Below, in pieces: positions 12,186-23,660 of a stretch of DNA of 64,000 nucleotides. The translations under genes and the position numbers were made by a program. Position 1 is the first letter of the stretch. Each line of letters starts with the position of its first letter. The notes beneath the pieces were generated by a model. That model was not told the DNA's origin and did no database searches. It was given only the letters and a program-made list of their open reading frames with translations. The DNA is taken from the NCBI GenBank assembly GCA_015680685.1, contig MNCI01007622.1, positions 9,158-73,157 on the forward strand, written 5' to 3'. The stretch is from Gnetum montanum. Taxonomy: Eukaryota > Streptophyta > Gnetopsida > Gnetales > Gnetaceae.

Positions 12186-13036
12186 TTACCCATGCCTGAA
12201 GGTTCCCTCTAACTAAGGCCCTTTCTTACCTCCTGCTTCTCTATCTTTGTCTCCTTGGAATGGTGGTGACTCTTTGGGGAAGCATTCCTATTGCTTCAAG
12301 AGGATGAATTGGTCAAGTGTATTGATGCAAGGTCACTGAATGTGGTTGGTTTGAGTCCAGCTTTGGAATGAGTTCTACTTAGTCACCTTAACCATAAAAT
12401 GCACAAGGGACTTTACACAACCTTGATCTTGGGATTCCATTCCATTTTGTACTCTCCATATTTCTTCCCATTTCCCACCTCATTGTCGATTTTATGATTA
12501 GTCTATATTTTTGTTGATACATTATTTTTCCTTGATAAATTCTTGTGGGTAAGTCTTTAACCATTGTTTCCATATGTCATCCCTAGAGCCTACAGACTCT
12601 TTGGTTTGGGGGTTTGTCAGGGCATAAAAGGCATGAGCCTGCTTTGGGGAGGACCCACTGACATTCCTTTATGGTGCAATTGTTAAATTCTTCTCCTTAA
12701 AAATTTCTTGTAATAAGCAATTTCTCATTTCATCCTCATCCATAACATCCATTTTATTGGCATCACCATTGTTATTTTTCCCATTTTTCTTATTCCCTAT
12801 ACTTTTCCACCCTCTTGGTACCGAAGGTTCGCTCTTAGTCATGGGGGCCCTATCACAAAGTTTTCCATTCTACTACTTGTATCACCCCTACACCTTGGGT
12901 AGTTATTAGTGATAAACCTCTAACCTAGTTTTTGCCATAACCACAACTCAACCAATGTGCTTTATATCGAGGCAAGGTATAAACTGCATTGTGGCTTACC
13001 TATCCTTGCTCATTTGTGACTGTGTTGTGTGTGTAG

Positions 13037-13244
13037 ATGGCAATTACACGAATAATGAAGTAGGATAGGAGGAAGCACTCGAGATGGACTGGAGCTAGAG
13101 CATTTATGCCAGGAACAAGTTTGGTCGCATGGCTATGGATAAAAAATGGAAGGCATAATCGTGACATTGGTAGCAACATGTCTCATTTTCTTTTCTCTCT
13201 CTTCAAGTTGTCGAATGAGGGTCTGGATGTCATCTATGTACAGT
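13037..13244 (+). pseudogene. Small conserved frame in element C tail
   Basis: ATG directly follows TGTGTTGTGTGTGTAG, a plausible 3' splice site. The peptide (RRKHSRWTGARAFMPGTSL, then WLWIKNG) resembles the frames in A (352) and F (60774). An in-frame TAG at codon nine corresponds to TGG in F. No known domain is recognised. Confidence 0.35.
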
Positions 13245-13419
13245 GTTCACCACAAAGGTTGTGAACACCAATGTTGTAATATGTTTGTCGATATGTTCAC
13301 TAGGCACTTTGAGTCTATTATTCCCTATCGCTGTCAATTCTCATTCAATCAATAATCCCATACCTTTCCAATATTTTGTAAGGAACTCAAGGACGAGTTT
13401 TTATTCAGTCGTGGGGGTA

Positions 13420-14258
13420 TGATGGACCACGATATTGCATCTGCGATATCAGGTAAGCGATATTGGAGCCTTCCAAGCGATATCGGGCATCTAATATTGG
13501 GGCCTATCTTGTCGCCTATAAATAAGAGTGGGCACACTTGGTTTGAGTAGTTTTTTTTAGTTTGTTAATTAGTCTTATCCCCTTACCCGAACTCTTACCT
13601 TTTCTCCCTCTCAGAGTTAGAATTATTTCTACATGCCCATAGTAGGAGTCATAAAGTGAATAGATCCTCATTAGAGCATTGTGTACTTGAGCACACCTTG
13701 TGTACAACAATAAAGACAAACTTTGTGATAAACCTTGCAGCATCTAGAATAGATTAATTAATGTTAATTACAGTTATTTAATGCTTTCCTTAGTTAATTA
13801 ATGTTCTCTCTCTCACCCTATAACTCTCATAAGTAAGCACACTTAGTACGATTACTTTAAGCATGTGCGTAATGCTTGGTAACCTAGTAACGATTAGTGT
13901 TTGGTAATCCCAGCAGTGTTGCACTAGTTCAAGATGTGTACAGCAAGTGAGAACAGATGCTAGTGTTAGGACTAGTTAAAGCATAGTTGAGTAGTTAAAT
14001 TAAATTAGTTACTTAGTTATCTCACTCCTCCCTTTGTAGCACCAAGCCATAAAACATAAAAATATATAAAAATCATATACCTCAAGTTTACTTAACCATA
14101 CAATCATGCTATACAGGTAAGCTTGGGAAGACAACAATTGACTAACTTGTCTTTGTTCCACAAAAGCACATAAGCACTTAGTCCTTGGAATTAGATTAGA
14201 TCATGCATGGATGCTCGTATTCATATGTTTGAGTGTAGGGATACCTTGCTGCTTATCA
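13420..14258 (+). repeat. 3' LTR of element C
   Basis: 839 bp starting TGATGGACCACGATATTG after the PPT and ending CTTATCA (one change from CTCATCA). The TATA box is at 13517-13524. It is closely similar to the 5' LTR outside the palindrome zone, where the units are in a different order. It is followed by target-site copy CTTTT. Confidence 0.92.
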
Positions 14259-14263
14259 CTTTT

Positions 14264-16703
14264 AGTTCAAGATGATCTGTTCATTTTTTAGCCAAGTACA
14301 AGGCTACATCTCTTTGCCTATGGTAGCAAGCCTTAATTACTTTCAATTTCAAGTTTTCCACGTGAAGTTTTTGAAGGAAATTTTTCCTGTTTGCAAAATC
14401 TTTTTGATATAGTGCATAGGTGGTCAACCTACTATTAACATGATAAGGTTGGTGTAGTGAAGGTTAGTCAATGTCATGTACTCTTTCAAATCCTCAATCT
14501 ACAAGTCCTTGTTCTTTACTTTCGCTTGGTGGACCAAGGCATAGCTATCCAATATGGGATACCAGTTAGGATTTTGCATTGATATGGAGCTAATGAAGAC
14601 CTCTATCTTTGTTTCTACATGCCAATTTGGTCCTAGAAGTGCTTCTTTAGCTTTTCATGTTTCTTGGCCTCATTTCACTGCATGCTTATCTCAATTGTTG
14701 ATTTTTGGTAGATTGCGCAGACCTCCTCCATTGAGAGGGTTTAATTTATTTTTGCCAATATATTTATATCTTGGTTGACCCTCACCAATTTTTCTCTCAA
14801 TTGGTGGATACTTTCTTCCAAGATGTTCTTTTGTTTTTGTACATTGATCAACCTTGCATTATCAACAACGAGTTTTTTATTCTCCTCTTGTGTAGTAGTT
14901 AATTCTTTCTTATGGGCATATGCTTAGGCTTCGATGGTTGAGGCATTCCAAACTACTTTCTCCTTTTCCTATTCAGCAACTTTGTTCTGTTCAATCAATT
15001 GATCCACCTGCTCTGTTTGAATTTGTTCTAACTAGCTAAGTGTAATGAATTGGGAAGGATCCCTCCTTTCAATTAGGATGATGAGCTCTTGTTGTAACCT
15101 ATGCACTTCTGCTTTATGCATGCTTTGCCCTGGTCTCTACCATGACCTATTTTCTTGTTGTGGCAATGAGATTGGATTGTACTACAGTGACATCACTAGA
15201 GATGTCAAACATAGTTGTGATTACTTGTCTAATTTGCAACAATCTGTCAAACACATCCTCATAGGCTGTAGGAGTCATTGAAGTTCCAGCTAACATTTGT
15301 GCATCTCCAATTTTGGTCAAATCTACTTAAGGCACAATAGGCACATTAAAATATTCTTTAATATGATCAATGATAACTTTTCGTATGCCTATTGCATCTT
15401 CATGCTGCATGACCACAATGATGGCACCTTCTTCCATTTCAAGCATTACTTGAAAGGATGTGAAATTTCCAAAGATCTGTTATGACCATTGGGTTTCTTC
15501 TCCTATTTGCAAAGAAATCTATCCCTTTGATGGATCGATAGAAACTGTAAGTTGCAAGGCATCATTGATGACCTGGAAGAGATTTGATTCATCCCTACTT
15601 TCCCAAGTAAGAGTTTTAGCTATTCTTTGTAGATAACTCATTGCAAGTCTATAGCCTTGTGGTGGTGGTGGTGGATTTTGCGACTCTGACCATTGCACTA
15701 GCTCTTGCTCAGGCTCCTTTTCAAGTTCTCATTCTAGCTCCTTCTTTGGTTCTTTCTATTGTTCCTCACCAAGGTCTTTCCTTGGTGCTATGGGTTTAAG
15801 CAATTTAGCGAATGAAGCATTCTAAGCTCTCCTGGGAACATCATTGGTGTAACCCAGGATTCCAACATGCTTGCATAGCTTTCTAATTAGGCAAGGAAAT
15901 GGAAGTGTTAGCTTCCCTACCTTTATTTCCTCAAACTGCCTATAAATTTCCATGAAGTATAACTAGGTAAGATTAGAATTGTATTTTCCCATCAAGATTG
16001 CACTTCCCCTGGCTACATAAGTTGATATTCTATTAAGCCCTTTAGTCAGGAAGAGGTGGTATGTGTCAATCTTAAAATAAGTCCTCTCTTCCATATTCAA
16101 CTCGTTGAATATTTTATTGTCTTTGTTATACATCTGCTTTAGCCACAACTTTTTGTTTTCTACATCAAACCTTATGAAAAGATGCATCACCTTATACCCC
16201 ACATTTGGTTGATTTAGAGCCTCTGCAATTACCTTGATTAAAAAAGAGACAAAGACTTTTTCTATGTTGACTATGGTCCCCTCTTTCTTATTATGCCAAA
16301 ATTGGTACATCTCACCGAGGTACCATTGCCCACTTTTAGAAAGAATGTGCCATAAAGGCGACATCTAAAGTTGAGTTCTAAATGCCTCAGGGAAAAATGC
16401 CATGAATGGCCCAAAGTTCATTTCCATGATGACTATGATCAACATGGATTTCTCCTAAATGGCTTACAGGCATTAATGGGACAGTGTGAGGCATTGTCCT
16501 TGCACTAGAGCCTGTGGTTCTATAGCCTCCCCTTGGACTAAGAGCCATATAGCAGGAGCCTCTTGTTGAATGCTAAATGACTAGGCCTCTTTTTCTTCAT
16601 GTTCAGCTAGTGGGCCTTGTTCCCCTAGTTGGTCTCTACCACCTCTCAGGTATTTCCTTGCACCTTGCGAAGGTCCTTCTAGTCCTTCTCCTTTTGGGGC
16701 CAT
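14264..16703 (-). pseudogene. Element B ORF3 (env-position), N-terminal and middle part
   Basis: The best start is ATG at 16703, directly after TTAATTAATTGTAG, a good plant 3' splice site. The N-terminus is Gly/Glu/Gln-rich. A globular region follows at about 16364-15850, open for 133 codons (ERTYFKIDTYHLFL), then LPFPCLIRKLCKHVGI near 15890. A Glu/Pro-rich hinge comes next, and then a long Gln/Glu/Lys/Leu heptad region around 15050-14700 that should form a coiled coil. The LPFP.LI..LC...G pattern recalls the 'putative plant transposon protein' domain (PF20167) found in plant retrotransposons; I infer this from memory of the family. Several stops exist. The C-terminus continues at 3500 beyond element C. 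Confidence 0.7.
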
Positions 16704-17204
16704 CTACAATTAATTAAGGAATTGGTGTTACTAAGGTGTTTTTTGTTTATCATTAATAGGTTTATACCTTACTCATAACCTTAGTTCTATTAAGTTCTTA
16801 GCTCATGTGATTGCAGAGTTAGAAAAATTTCAAGAAAATTGCCCAAAAAGTGTTAACTCTTTTATGACTCTTTGCAATTAGCTTCTTTTCCCTTATGTAT
16901 GACTTATAATGATAGTTATTATTCCTTGGATGCAAAAATTAGAGATTCTGGCATTCATATGATTGATTATTCATTAAAACACTTAAGGTTTTTAACATAC
17001 AAGTTTTCCATACAAGTATCCTCCTCGATAACTAAATTGAACACTTTGGGTTCAACAAGGTTAAAAAATCACGAAAATCGAAGCAGTATGGAGTAAGATA
17101 TCACATTGGAAAGTTGGTGTTGCAAAGCTATAAGTTGAGAGAGAAAAATGCAAAAACTCCCCTAACTTGAAGTAATGATAATGAATTTTTTGAACACCAT
17201 GGGG
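16704..17204 (-). other. Element B leader/putative intron between internal promoter and ORF3
   Basis: Between the TATA box and the ORF3 start (minus strand) lie about 500 bases rich in T with no long frame. They end in TTAATTAATTGTAG at the ORF3 ATG. This fits a 5' leader with an intron. I could not fix a 5' splice site. Confidence 0.4.
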
Positions 17205-17300
17205 GTGCTATTTATAGCTTTTTATGGACTTAATATTAGGTATCCAATGTTGAATCCCACCCGATATCAGGGTTTGTTAATTTNTGTAGTTGCATCAAAT
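17205..17300 (-). promoter_or_regulatory. Internal U3-like promoter upstream of ORF3 in B
   Basis: On the plus strand, TATTTATA (17209-17216; TATAAATA on the coding strand) is followed by TTAATATTAGGTATCCAATG and CCCGATATCAGG. The same order (TATTTATA, AATATTAGATCC, GACATTGG, CGATATCAGA) occurs in B's own LTR at 34790-34860. The block sits about 500 bp before ORF3, far from either LTR. It is probably a second promoter derived from the LTR. A single N is present at 17284. Confidence 0.6.
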
Positions 17301-18900
17301 AACTACAAATTACAATAGTTATACAAGTGGATCCTTCCCAAAGTAGGCTTCAACCCTTAATGCCATTGTATAACCATACCTAAAGATGTCTGTAGGCACC
17401 AAAGGGGTTGAATGCAACACATACCTATTGAACCAAACACAACATGTTAAAACCACCAATTTGAGAAAATAACTCTATGTTACACAAAAAAAAAAAACAC
17501 AAGCTATGATCATATAGATAGTGATATGAGATGGATTTAGAAAGGATTGCAGAAATCGGTGTGTGAGGTGCCTTACCATAACATAATGGATTCTTGTGTG
17601 TTATTAATAGTTAAAGTAATCATTAGCCCTTTATTCCAAGATTCAAACTAAGTCCAAACCACATTCCAATGACATTTCATTGTTTTATCTATTTGATTGA
17701 CAACCATAAGACTACCACCCTTACAAGGAGTGACATCACTTGGTGTTCTATCCAAGGGAGACGTTTATTCATAGCACTTTATTTCTTTTTTTTTTTTAAT
17801 GAAATTTTGAGAAGCTAGCAACCTTCAAGCATGGGTAACATGTCTTTCCAGTGGTACCCTCTGAAATTTATTCAGTTCCATTTTATTTTATTCTTATTTA
17901 TGTCAACCTTACCAAAGGACTACCTTCAAGCATGGGTAACATGTCTTTTTAGTGACATGATAAGGCAACACTTATTTTACTCTTACTCCCATTTTTTAAT
18001 AGATCTACAAGGATATAATTACAACCTTAGCAACATGATAGGACATACAAAATTGGTCAAAGAGATTCCACAAATCTCCTTGATGTCACACCCTTCACAT
18101 TTCCACTTGGTTCTTCACTTTTCTTTCCAAGCACAATGATTACAAATTTATTTTTTAGTTTGATGATGAAAAAGAATATCATTATGACTATGGTAAGAAC
18201 CTCTTATTAATGGAATGGTTGGATGGATGACATGGCCTTAGTGTCTAGATAAGTAGTCCCTTATGACTTTGACAACATAAAGAAAACCTCACCTTATTGG
18301 GCTACATGATGTCATTTTATTCACAAACGAGATTACTGACAAAGGAAAGGAAAAAAATGTGGAAAAAGTTAATAATGATAGGAAAACTTTGTACCAAGAA
18401 ATGGGAAAATGATAAAAACTTGTAAAAGAAAAAGATGAAAGACACCTATTAATTCTAAATGTTAGGATTGTGCATCTCAACCACAACTAAGCATTGGACT
18501 GTGATAAGAATTAATAAGTGGATAGGTAGGCTCGATGCATTTGTGAAATAGTGTTCCAATTTCATTTTCAAGCCACTAGATGTCTTCTGATTTAGCGGTG
18601 GTTGTGTAGATAGGTTGTTTCTCACACACTTGGTTGTTAAATGTATAGTGGATCAAAGTATGAGTTGTGTGAACTTTGTAGATGTTTGACCCACGGATAC
18701 ATCCTTTATCATGATTAGTTATGCATAGATTTATTTGTCTCTCCATAATGCTAGATTCATTGCTTCTGTTAGATGTTCGAGTAATGATGAATGTTGACCT
18801 TTGCGTAGGATTAGAGGATATCGATTGTGAATAAAAGGTTATTGCACTTGATTGGCATTATGTTGGCTTGGATGAGTTAGTAGGTTCATGAGTGTTGCAC
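17301..18900 (-). other. Element B 3' non-coding block (post-gag, pol missing)
   Basis: Minus-strand matches to the tails of the sister elements include the conserved block related to GCATGAGCCTGCTTTGGGGA (17323-17364) and a GTGTGACATCAAGGAGA block (about 18080). These normally lie downstream of integrase. Here they follow gag almost directly, so pol is deleted; the junction is somewhere near 18600-18900. Small hydrophobic frames in this stretch have no family match. Confidence 0.6.
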
Positions 18901-20342
18901 TTATGCATGGGAGGCATCCTAAAGAAAGGATGTTTTCGAGATTGTGGTGGGGACCTCCTAGCATTATCATGTCTATGTATGTTCACAACACAAGTGGCAT
19001 TTTCTCATTGACATTATTGTGTTGAACCTTCATATGTTGCTAGTTGTGACATATGATGGGGTAGGGTATGATAATATTAAGGATATTATGGAGGATAAGA
19101 GGTGTGAGGTGGTGACCCTTCAAAAGATGTCATGGATTGATGATACTCAGGAGAGTGGTAGTAGTGATTGAAAGTAGAGGAAGTAGAACTAGCCAAGGAA
19201 ATAGGTTGTTGAACATAATATCTGTATGGGTTCAACTGGAAGTAAGGGTAGCATAGGTTTGGTGATGATGGTCTACCCCATGACTATGGATTTTTCCATT
19301 GTGTTGGATGATAGCATTGAGGTTGGTAATGAGTCCCACTAGGATAGTATGGTTGATTGTAGGAATATCTATAATTACCTTGTGAGAGAGGTAATTTCTT
19401 GGCATTTTCTTTTGTACAAACTTGGGATTCAATGCAAAAGCCCAATACTCATGTAAATGTAACATGACTAGGAAATAGCCCTTTGGATGGTCATATATAC
19501 GAATGTCACATCCATCATCTTCTTCGATGGTTGAGTCTATAGTCTCTTTTTCTTTAGCTATTTTCCATTTTTATTGATAACTGTTCCTACTAGTTTCCTA
19601 ATTCTTTTATTGATATTTCCCAACATTTTCCCATTTACATAGCTCTCCTTCTTCTTTTGCCACATGCTTGATTAGCCCTTGGATCTAGTGGATTCCTAGT
19701 TCATATAATTAACCTTGAGCATACATCCCAAGGGTCTCCCTTGCTTGATTATGAAGCCCATCTATGATGTGGAAAAGTTTCTCTTCTTGAGAGAAACCAT
19801 GGCCTAGGCATTTATTTAGTAAAGAATAGTATCTATCTAGGGCCATATCTAAGGGTTCATGTTGTTCTTTTTTTCATCCTGGGATTTGTTTCCTTAGGTT
19901 GGACACCCTCACATAGGTTTGGTATTTCTCATTGAAAAGTTCCAACATTGTGGACCACCAATGGATTGAGTTTGATTTCAACAATTTATACCACACTTTG
20001 ACTTTATCTATTAGTATCCTAGAAAAGAGCTTAAGATTTCCCCATCCACTTTCGATGTTTTGTAAAATGCAGGCATCATAGAAGGCTTGTAAATGATGTT
20101 GTGGATTAAAATTATAGCCTCTTGCAAATTTAGAGATATTATTCATATCAATCCTTTTTATGTGACTTTCCCTATGATGCTTATGGGGTATTTCAACTAC
20201 CAATATGATTTCCAACATGCTTGTAGTGGCCAACATGGGTTCATTGTCATCAGAAATGTCATGATAAAAATTTCTATTTCTATTTTTTTGATTGTGACAT
20301 TTTAGTCTATGTTCATTTTGATGTCTTTGATTGTTTCCATGG
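18901..20342 (-). pseudogene. Element B gag, main part
   Basis: Minus strand. It is open for about 155 codons from the E insertion site down to 19874 and carries the gag capsid block (RIDMNNISKFARGYN, LQAFYDACILQNIES, WSTMLELFNEKYQTY). Lower down is a decayed knuckle CDIRIYDHPKGYF (about 19468-19507), in which two Cys codons are lost compared with E and F, then a His/Tyr-rich tail to about 18900. The N-terminal part lies beyond element E at 33635-34040. The reading frame continues across the CATGG target duplication, which supports the E insertion model. Confidence 0.88.
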
Positions 20343-21257
20343 TGATGAGTTGTCGATGAGGCCTCATCAACACAGTTGACTATGTTGATGAGGCCTCGTC
20401 GACGAAGCCCTGTCAATGCATCTTGCCCAATGTTGACGAGGCCCCATCGATGCAGTGTCTGTCGATTGCCTATAAATATGTGCCTTCTAGCTGCATTTAT
20501 GGCAATCTAGATTTTAGTAGCAACAAAGCTCTTTTATTTTTTCCATTTAAAAGTTAAAAAAAATTTCCCTGACTACCCACAATAGGAGTCATTGAGTGTA
20601 TGAATCTTTATTCGAGCATTGTTGTACTTGAGCACGACAGTGTGTGTGACAATAAAGACAAGCTTTCTAATAAACCTTGTAGCACTTTGGATAGATTAGC
20701 TATTTTATTTATGCATTCAATGTTTTCAATTATTTGTTAATTATTCTTAATTATTTTGCAAATATTTTCTAGCAATTAAGTTAATGAGGTTATTAAGCTA
20801 GATAAATTAAATACATAAGTACGACCGCTTCAAGCATAACACATATTTACTTGGTAATCCTAGCAGCGTTATTGCTGGGTATGCTCAGTAGCGTAGTGCT
20901 TGGTCACCCAGTAGCGAATATGTGTACAAAAAGTGGGAACATATACTTATATTAGGGTTAGTTAAATGATTATTTAATTAATTAATGTATATTATTTAAT
21001 CAAATTACTTTTATCCATATTTGAGCATTGATCTATAAAACATAAAAAATGATAAAAATCAAATGCATCAATTACACTTAATCATACAACAAACGTCACA
21101 AGTGTAATTGGGAACACAACAATTAATCTTAAGGCTAGATTCACTTCCTAAAGGGCTAGTGCATCGAGAACAACAAAGTCCATGGAATTTGACCAAATCA
21201 CATGTGAATGCTTTGTGATATGTATGGTTGGGTGTAAGGGTACCTTGCTACTCATCA
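20343..21257 (+). repeat. 5' LTR of element E
   Basis: 915 bp, TGATGAGTTG to CTCATCA. The U3 tip has GAGGCCTC palindromes, for example TGATGAGGCCTCGTCGACGA, instead of the GATATC units of C and F. TATA box TATAAATA at 20471-20478. Polyadenylation-type AATAAA at about 20650. A long imperfect hairpin with TTGGTAATCC motifs lies at about 20838-20932. Confidence 0.93.
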
Positions 21258-21258
21258 T

Positions 21259-21275
21259 TGGCACCTTTGCCAGGA
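21259..21275 (+). promoter_or_regulatory. Primer binding site, tRNA-Asp type (E)
   Basis: TGGCACCTTTGCCAGGA lies one base after the LTR end. It is complementary to the 3' end of tRNA-Asp with a few mismatches and sits in the same position as in C and F. Confidence 0.85.
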
Positions 21276-21412
21276 ACTTTGTTTGTGGAATGTGTGCTAT
21301 TTAGGTCTAAGTGAATATCACTAACATTTTTGTATGAACCTAAAGGTCCATATCATTCTCACTATACATAAAAATTATAAAAGCACACTAACAATTTCAT
21401 TTTGTTTTACAA

Positions 21413-23660
21413 AATGTCTTCTTCTTGCAAGCCTAAAGATACTAAACCACTGGTCCCACAAGAATGCAAGGTGGTTTACACTCATCCAGATGAGTTTGTG
21501 CCAAATTTCACCTTCATCCTACATCAAGATGAACAAATGCGATGGTGTGATATAAAGGGTAATGTCATCTTGCCCCCCGATAGATCTGTGCCTAGAATGC
21601 TATTTAAAACTCTTAAGAAGTTGGGCATAGCAGATCTTGAAGAAAAGTACAGTGTGCATGGATATGACACTTGAAACTACTATCCCATTGAAACATAATG
21701 TAGATGAGATAAATGTCAGGAGAAACTCCATGAAGCTTCAAAGGGAAAACATTACACTAACTCCTTGTTCCTACTAGATCAAGAGGATAATGAGGATCCT
21801 CCCTTGGACTGTTCTCAACATGAAGAATCTACACCCCCTGCTATTGATGGTGAGCATGTGAACCTAACCTTGCAATCGAGTATTCGTAAACTAGGGTTAA
21901 GAAAAAGTGATAGCCAAGGTAGGGACTTAGGTAAACATCATAGAAACAAGGGATCTATGGATGGTGATCATAATAAGCATAAGAGTGGTGGTGGACACCA
22001 TAATGGTGATGGCGGTCCACCTTCCTCTTCATCCAATTTCGAACATTCCTCTTCATTTGATGGTTCTCATTGAAGCCACCATCATAACAATAGTGATGAA
22101 GGTGATCAGAAAAATAACAATGACTGTGAAGGCCATCAAAACTAAAGGGATAGCCAAAACCATCATTGGCGTCATCAATGCAGCGATGATGATGAACCTT
22201 TATTGGTGACTAGCAGTATGCTTAACATTGTGGAGGTAGTGAAAATCCCAACCAGGCATATGAAGATAGTTGGATCAAGCACCTAGATATGAATAATATC
22301 CTAAGATTTGAGGTGGGATACAATTCTGATCCATAGACACACTTACAAGCTTTTCAAGATGGCTGTGCTTTACAGAACATAGAGAATGAGTGGTAGAAAC
22401 TCAAGCTTTTTCCAAGGAAACTTATTAAGGAAGTTGAAAGTTGGTACTAGTTCTTAGAATTGGAATCTATCCGAAGATGCAGTACCATGTTAGAACTATT
22501 CAATAACAAATATCAAATGTACTCTAAAGTGTCTAACCTTGAAGGCAAATCCACAACTAGAAATAAGGAGCACTTAAACCCTTGGATGCCACCATGGATT
22601 GATACTATTCACTCCTACATCAATGCCCAGGCCATGGTTACTCTTAGAGGGAACAACTTTGCCACATCATAGATGGGCTCAAGCTAGAAACAAGAAGAAC
22701 ACTTGGGATGTATGCCCAAGGAAGATTTTTTGAAATGAGAGCTCATTAGATCCAAAAGTTGATTACACAAGTAGTAAAAGAAGAAAGTGAGCTACTAAAG
22801 AGGGAAAGTGTTGAAGAATACAATAGGGACCCTTCCATTAGAAAATGAGAGGTTCAATTTTTTGACGAGGAGGATTCACCACTTGATGAAGTGGTGAATA
22901 GAAAGACCTTGCCTATCCAAAAATCTATTTCTAACATTTCGGCCAAGGTTAACAAGTTATGGGACTCTTTGGATGAGAAGTTTCAAACTGCTTTGAAAAT
23001 TGTTGAAGAATCCAAAGAGCAACATGGTGATTGTAATTGCAAGAGGTGAAAAGACACTGAATGTGCCTACCAAAGAGGTAAGGGCAAAGCTGCTATAGTG
23101 GAGGAAGTTGTGGAGTCTGACTCTGATGATGAAACTAAATGTGACATCTGTCAATATGAACATCCAAAGGGATGTTGCCCTATGGTGTCACACTTACAAG
23201 AGTCTAGAGTGTACGCATTGAATCCTTGTTTAACATATAGGCAAGCTCCAAGATGATTGCCTTACTCTCAAGGTAGTCCAAAATTGTTCCAAAAGCAACA
23301 ACAAGCTTACTATCCAAGTGGAGCTCCTCCACAACTGTATGAACAATACTAATAGTGGTATCAACCATAATTGTGGGGAATGCTATCGCCAAGTCAATAG
23401 TACCCATACAGGCAACCAAATCGATACGAGTACTATGTTTAGCAACCCACCTCTCCTAGAAGTTCTACAAGTCATACATCATTCCAGCATCATTATTACC
23501 CTCTAGAGTACGACCGCACACATTCACCATCTAGTCAAGGGGAAAACCCATATCCATATCCTTATCATCCTCCACATCCCTCTACACCTACACCTCCACC
23601 TTCAACTCAATTACCTCATGCTCCATCCATATAAGGTGAAATTCCTCCATAGCCACAACA
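21413..23660 (+). pseudogene. Element E gag (decayed)
   Basis: It starts at ATG 21413 (MSSSCKPKD), 138 bases after the PBS. The N-terminal block with VPNFTFILHQDEQ is open to 21674. A His/Gly/Ser-rich linker follows at 21765-22073. The capsid region (22190-22680) is heavily frameshifted. The coiled lysine-rich part comes before an intact short knuckle CDICQYEHPKGCC at 23140-23178, spacing CX2CX3HX3C. A Pro/Gln-rich tail leads to pol. Confidence 0.82.

Larger units (their letters stand above)
10718..13419 (+). other. Element C 3' non-coding tail and PPT
   Basis: The tail aligns with F (59237-61144) once solo LTR D is removed. Landmarks are the GGGTGTGACTTCAAGGGGA block (about 11105), a conserved block ending TTTGGGGAGGACCCACT (12615-12659), a PPT-like motif AGTCATGGGGGCCC (12837-12850), a candidate splice acceptor TGTGTTGTGTGTGTAG (to 13036), a small frame from 13037, a hairpin (13243-13268), and the real PPT CGTGGGGGTA (13410-13419). 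No protein family is recognised in it. Confidence 0.75.
3501..14258 (+). mobile_element. Gypsy element C, full length, Athila/Tat-like
   Basis: Complete 10.76 kb LTR retrotransposon bounded by a perfect 5-bp target-site duplication CTTTT (3496-3500 and 14259-14263). The order is 5' LTR, tRNA-Asp PBS, gag, protease, reverse transcriptase, RNase H, integrase, 3' non-coding tail holding a solo LTR, PPT, 3' LTR. It sits inside ORF3 of element B: the ORF3 peptide resumes at 3500 on the other side. Many in-frame stops (mostly TAG) and frameshifts make it inactive. The integrase catalytic Glu codon has become AAG (Lys) at 10062-10064. Confidence 0.92.

Noticed and set aside
13420-13510. GATATC palindromes resembling CRISPR-like repeats
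   Set aside because: Spacing and sequence are irregular, they lie inside LTR U3 regions and recur in every LTR; no spacers and no cas genes, in a plant genome.
18289-18486. Minus-strand hydrophobic Ser/Phe-rich frame
   Set aside because: It falls in the conserved non-coding tail of element B, in T-rich sequence; no counterpart frame in C, E or F.
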